From contig JNEM01010697.1 in the NCBI GenBank assembly GCA_000697335.1, forward strand, positions 1 through 11,479: a DNA stretch of 11,479 nt, written 5' to 3'. The notes below the pieces were generated by a model. That model was given only the letters and a program-made list of their open reading frames with translations, ran no database searches and had not been told where the DNA came from. This DNA is from Conidiobolus incongruus B7586 (lineage: Eukaryota > Entomophthoromycota > Entomophthoromycetes > Entomophthorales > Conidiobolaceae). The position numbers and the translations under genes were made by a program. Shown in pieces: positions 9,765 through 11,479 of this stretch; the stretch's first letter is position 1, and every line of letters begins with the position of its first letter.

Positions 9765-9793
9765 ATTTTATAACTTACTTTTGTAAGTTAATG
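9765..9793 (-). repeat. Right outer terminal repeat of the Tc1-like element
   Basis: This is the inverted partner of 8224-8252 and is followed by the TA duplication at 9794-9795. Read inward it starts CATTAACTTACAAAAG, keeping C at three positions where the left end has T or the reverse, so the two ends decayed independently after insertion. Confidence 0.9.
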
Positions 9794-10090
9794 TATTAAA
9801 GTACTTAAATAATTCTTTAACTGAAATAAAAAAGTACTTTTTAATTTATTATTTCACTTTATTAATAATTAAAAGGGTAACAATTAAAGTTAGTTTTTTA
9901 AATTTTAACAAGTTTTAGATAGTTTCTTTCTTAACCTTAAAATAATTTACCTAGTGATAAATTATTGATTTAGATAATATTTTATTACTAAAAGTTACTT
10001 GTAAATTTTAAATAATTTTAAAAGGTTTATTGTTAAGCTTTATTGATATTAAAATAAAAAACTTTTGATGATTACTATTTAGTTTAAGCA

Positions 10091-11479
10091 TAATTAAATT
10101 AAACAATCAATTTTAAAAAGTTAATTTTTTAATCAAAAAAATTATTATATATATGTATATATAGTAAAAATATATAATTTCCTATTAACTTTATATATAT
10201 TTATTTATTTCAAACTAATAATATATCTGAAAAATTAGAAATTAACAAATTTCCCATTATTTCAAATTTAAGGTAATATTTGTCAATAATTAATTTTATT
10301 AACTTGGTGATAAAGACTAGGATAATTATATTAAAATAGATGGTTGGTAACTTATGTTTTTTTGAATATAATTTATTTAGAGTTATAATTTGAAAGTTAA
10401 TTCTTTTAAATAGAGAAGTCTTTTCTATTAGGATAACAATTGATAAATATGAATCAAATAGGATAAATGGTGAATTGTGGGAAAATTAAAATATAAAGAT
10501 AAAAATATAAGGAATAATTTGGCAGGAATATGATATAAATAAAGATATATTGAGTTTAAAATATTTTACAACTAATGTTAATTTCATAAATAATTATAAT
10601 ATAATACTTACATATATTATCTGTTTAATTTAATATTATATTTTTGATAAACTTTAAAATTAATAATCATTTATATAAAAATAATTTTAGTTATTTTACT
10701 TTATAATAAATTATAATTATTGTTAAAAAATTTCTAAATCAATATAATTTGATATTTTTATGAATTTATATAAATATTAGTTTAAGGCTATTTGATATAT
10801 TGGATTATAATTAAACCTATCAAAGATTAATCAAATTTGATAACCTCTGTTTAAATCTTATATGAATTTTAAAAAATCCAACATTAATCTTGAAAAATTG
10901 GCTTAATTTATTATTAAGTAGCAAAAATCAATTTTTTATATTATACATATTTTAATTTTTATTTATATAATATAAAACTCAATTAATAATTTTTCTTATC
11001 TAATATTATATTTTATTAATAATTTCTTGTGATTTTAATATAATTCAAAGAAAACCCAAATTAATAAAAATATAATCAATTTAATATAATAGTTATTGAT
11101 TTTAGATTTTAATCTATCTATTATTATTTTAGGTAATATCATTATATTTTATAATTAAACAAAATATATTATTAAACTTTGAAAATATATTAATCAAAAT
11201 TAATCAAAAAAAATAATAGATTTTGATAAAAAAAGAGATTACTATATTTAATGGCTGACTCGATTATATTTGTGTGATTGGGATATATTTAATGATGGGA
11301 TTTATCAAAATATTTAAAATATAATATAAAAACAAATATTGTATAATATTTATCTAATTTTGTATTAATTTTAATTTATTCTTGATTTTCTCATTTAAAA
11401 TAAACTTTTATTTTAAATTTTGTAATTTATATTATTAATAAATATATTATAGTTTAGTTTTTAAATATATTTTAAATAT
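10091..11479. other. A+T-rich intergenic DNA, no gene seen
   Basis: TpG and CpA become common again from about 10260 (for example ten in roughly 160 bases), which marks the end of the C-to-T decayed block. No open frame of useful length, inverted terminal repeat or RNA gene was found. Small runs such as TATATATATGTATATATA (10147 onward) are simple A+T sequence. Confidence 0.6.

Larger units (their letters stand above)
8224..9793 (-). mobile_element. RIP-decayed Tc1-like DNA transposon with IR/DR ends
   Basis: This 1570-bp element is flanked by TA (8222-8223 and 9794-9795), the target duplication of the Tc1/mariner superfamily. Each end carries an outer and an inner copy of a repeat containing GTAAGTTATAAA (or GTGAGTTATAAA), inverted between ends and direct within each end. 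The outer ends are 26/29 identical to each other, and so are the inner ones; all differences are C/T or G/A transitions. The least-decayed terminus, CATTAACTTACAAAAGTA, recalls the CAGT..CTTGCAAAAGTA ends of known Tc1 elements. A minus-strand transposase relic fills the middle. The size matches IR/DR Tc1 elements of about 1.6 kb. It inserted into an older retroelement-like fossil. Confidence 0.88.
7490..10090 (-). mobile_element. Fossil of a Ty3/gypsy-type retroelement (3' end of pol), split by a Tc1-like insertion
   Basis: Outside the Tc1-like element, both flanks share the same C-to-T decayed composition, and minus-strand reading gives weak matches in the expected order. The right flank (9796 to about 10090) resembles the later part of an integrase core. 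The left flank (about 7560-8221) resembles the integrase tail, ending in a chromodomain-like patch (YLVYFLDY at 7675-7698). Integrase followed by a chromodomain is typical of the chromovirus branch of Ty3/gypsy. The copy is broken many times over, incomplete, and old; no long terminal repeats were found. Outer limits are set by composition and are approximate. The family call is tentative, since A+T-rich decay can mimic such patterns. Confidence 0.35.

Noticed and set aside
8224-9793. Two nested elements, with the inner repeats (8412-9605) as the ends of a second transposon
   Set aside because: The inner and outer repeats share a core, lie at equal 175-bp spacing on both sides, and the outer arms hold no gene of their own; one IR/DR element explains all of this.
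6747-11479. Long terminal repeats around the retroelement-like fossil
   Set aside because: No pair of similar direct repeats could be recognised by eye on either side of the block.
1-11479. CRISPR array, bacterial operon, telomeric repeat or mitochondrial DNA
   Set aside because: There are no spaced repeats, Shine-Dalgarno-led gene chains or telomere motifs, and the spliceosomal introns plus the scaffold gene indicate nuclear fungal DNA.

Overview
The window reads as a stretch of a very A+T-rich, gene-sparse fungal nuclear genome. The reasons are one protein gene with two tiny introns (52 and 51 nt, GT..AG, one with a clear CTGAT branch-point match), a protein that looks like the fungal spindle-pole-body scaffold Nud1/Cdc11, and transposon relics whose base changes look like repeat-induced point mutation (RIP). 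The species cannot be told from the window. RIP together with a Nud1/Cdc11 gene suggests Dikarya, most likely a filamentous ascomycete, but this is inference.

Layout. Positions 1-2671 are non-coding, with simple repeats and one odd G+C-rich island near 2028-2098. Positions 2672-6725 (+) hold the only intact gene, of three coding exons and about 1316 residues: a long disordered, Asn/Ser-rich N-terminal part and a C-terminal leucine-rich-repeat domain. Positions 6726 to about 7490 are A+T-rich downstream DNA with an AATAAA just after the stop. From about 7490 to 10090 lies a nested transposon graveyard. Its core is a Tc1-like DNA transposon, 8224-9793 (1570 bp), flanked by TA duplications, with an inverted/direct (IR/DR) terminal repeat design and a ruined transposase on the minus strand. 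It sits inside a fossil that looks like the 3' end of a Ty3/gypsy-type polyprotein, also on the minus strand. Positions from about 10100 to the end are A+T-rich with no gene seen.

How the parts relate. The gene is an island of moderate composition between gene-poor A+T-rich blocks. The right-hand block is explained largely by old mobile elements that lost CpA/TpG and CpG dinucleotides, as expected from RIP or a similar C-to-T process. The host gene shows no such decay. The most unusual findings are the exact mirror symmetry of the Tc1-like element (each inner repeat lies 175 bp from its outer repeat on both sides), the nesting order, the stop codon embedded in the first intron's donor site, and the unexplained G+C island upstream of the gene.
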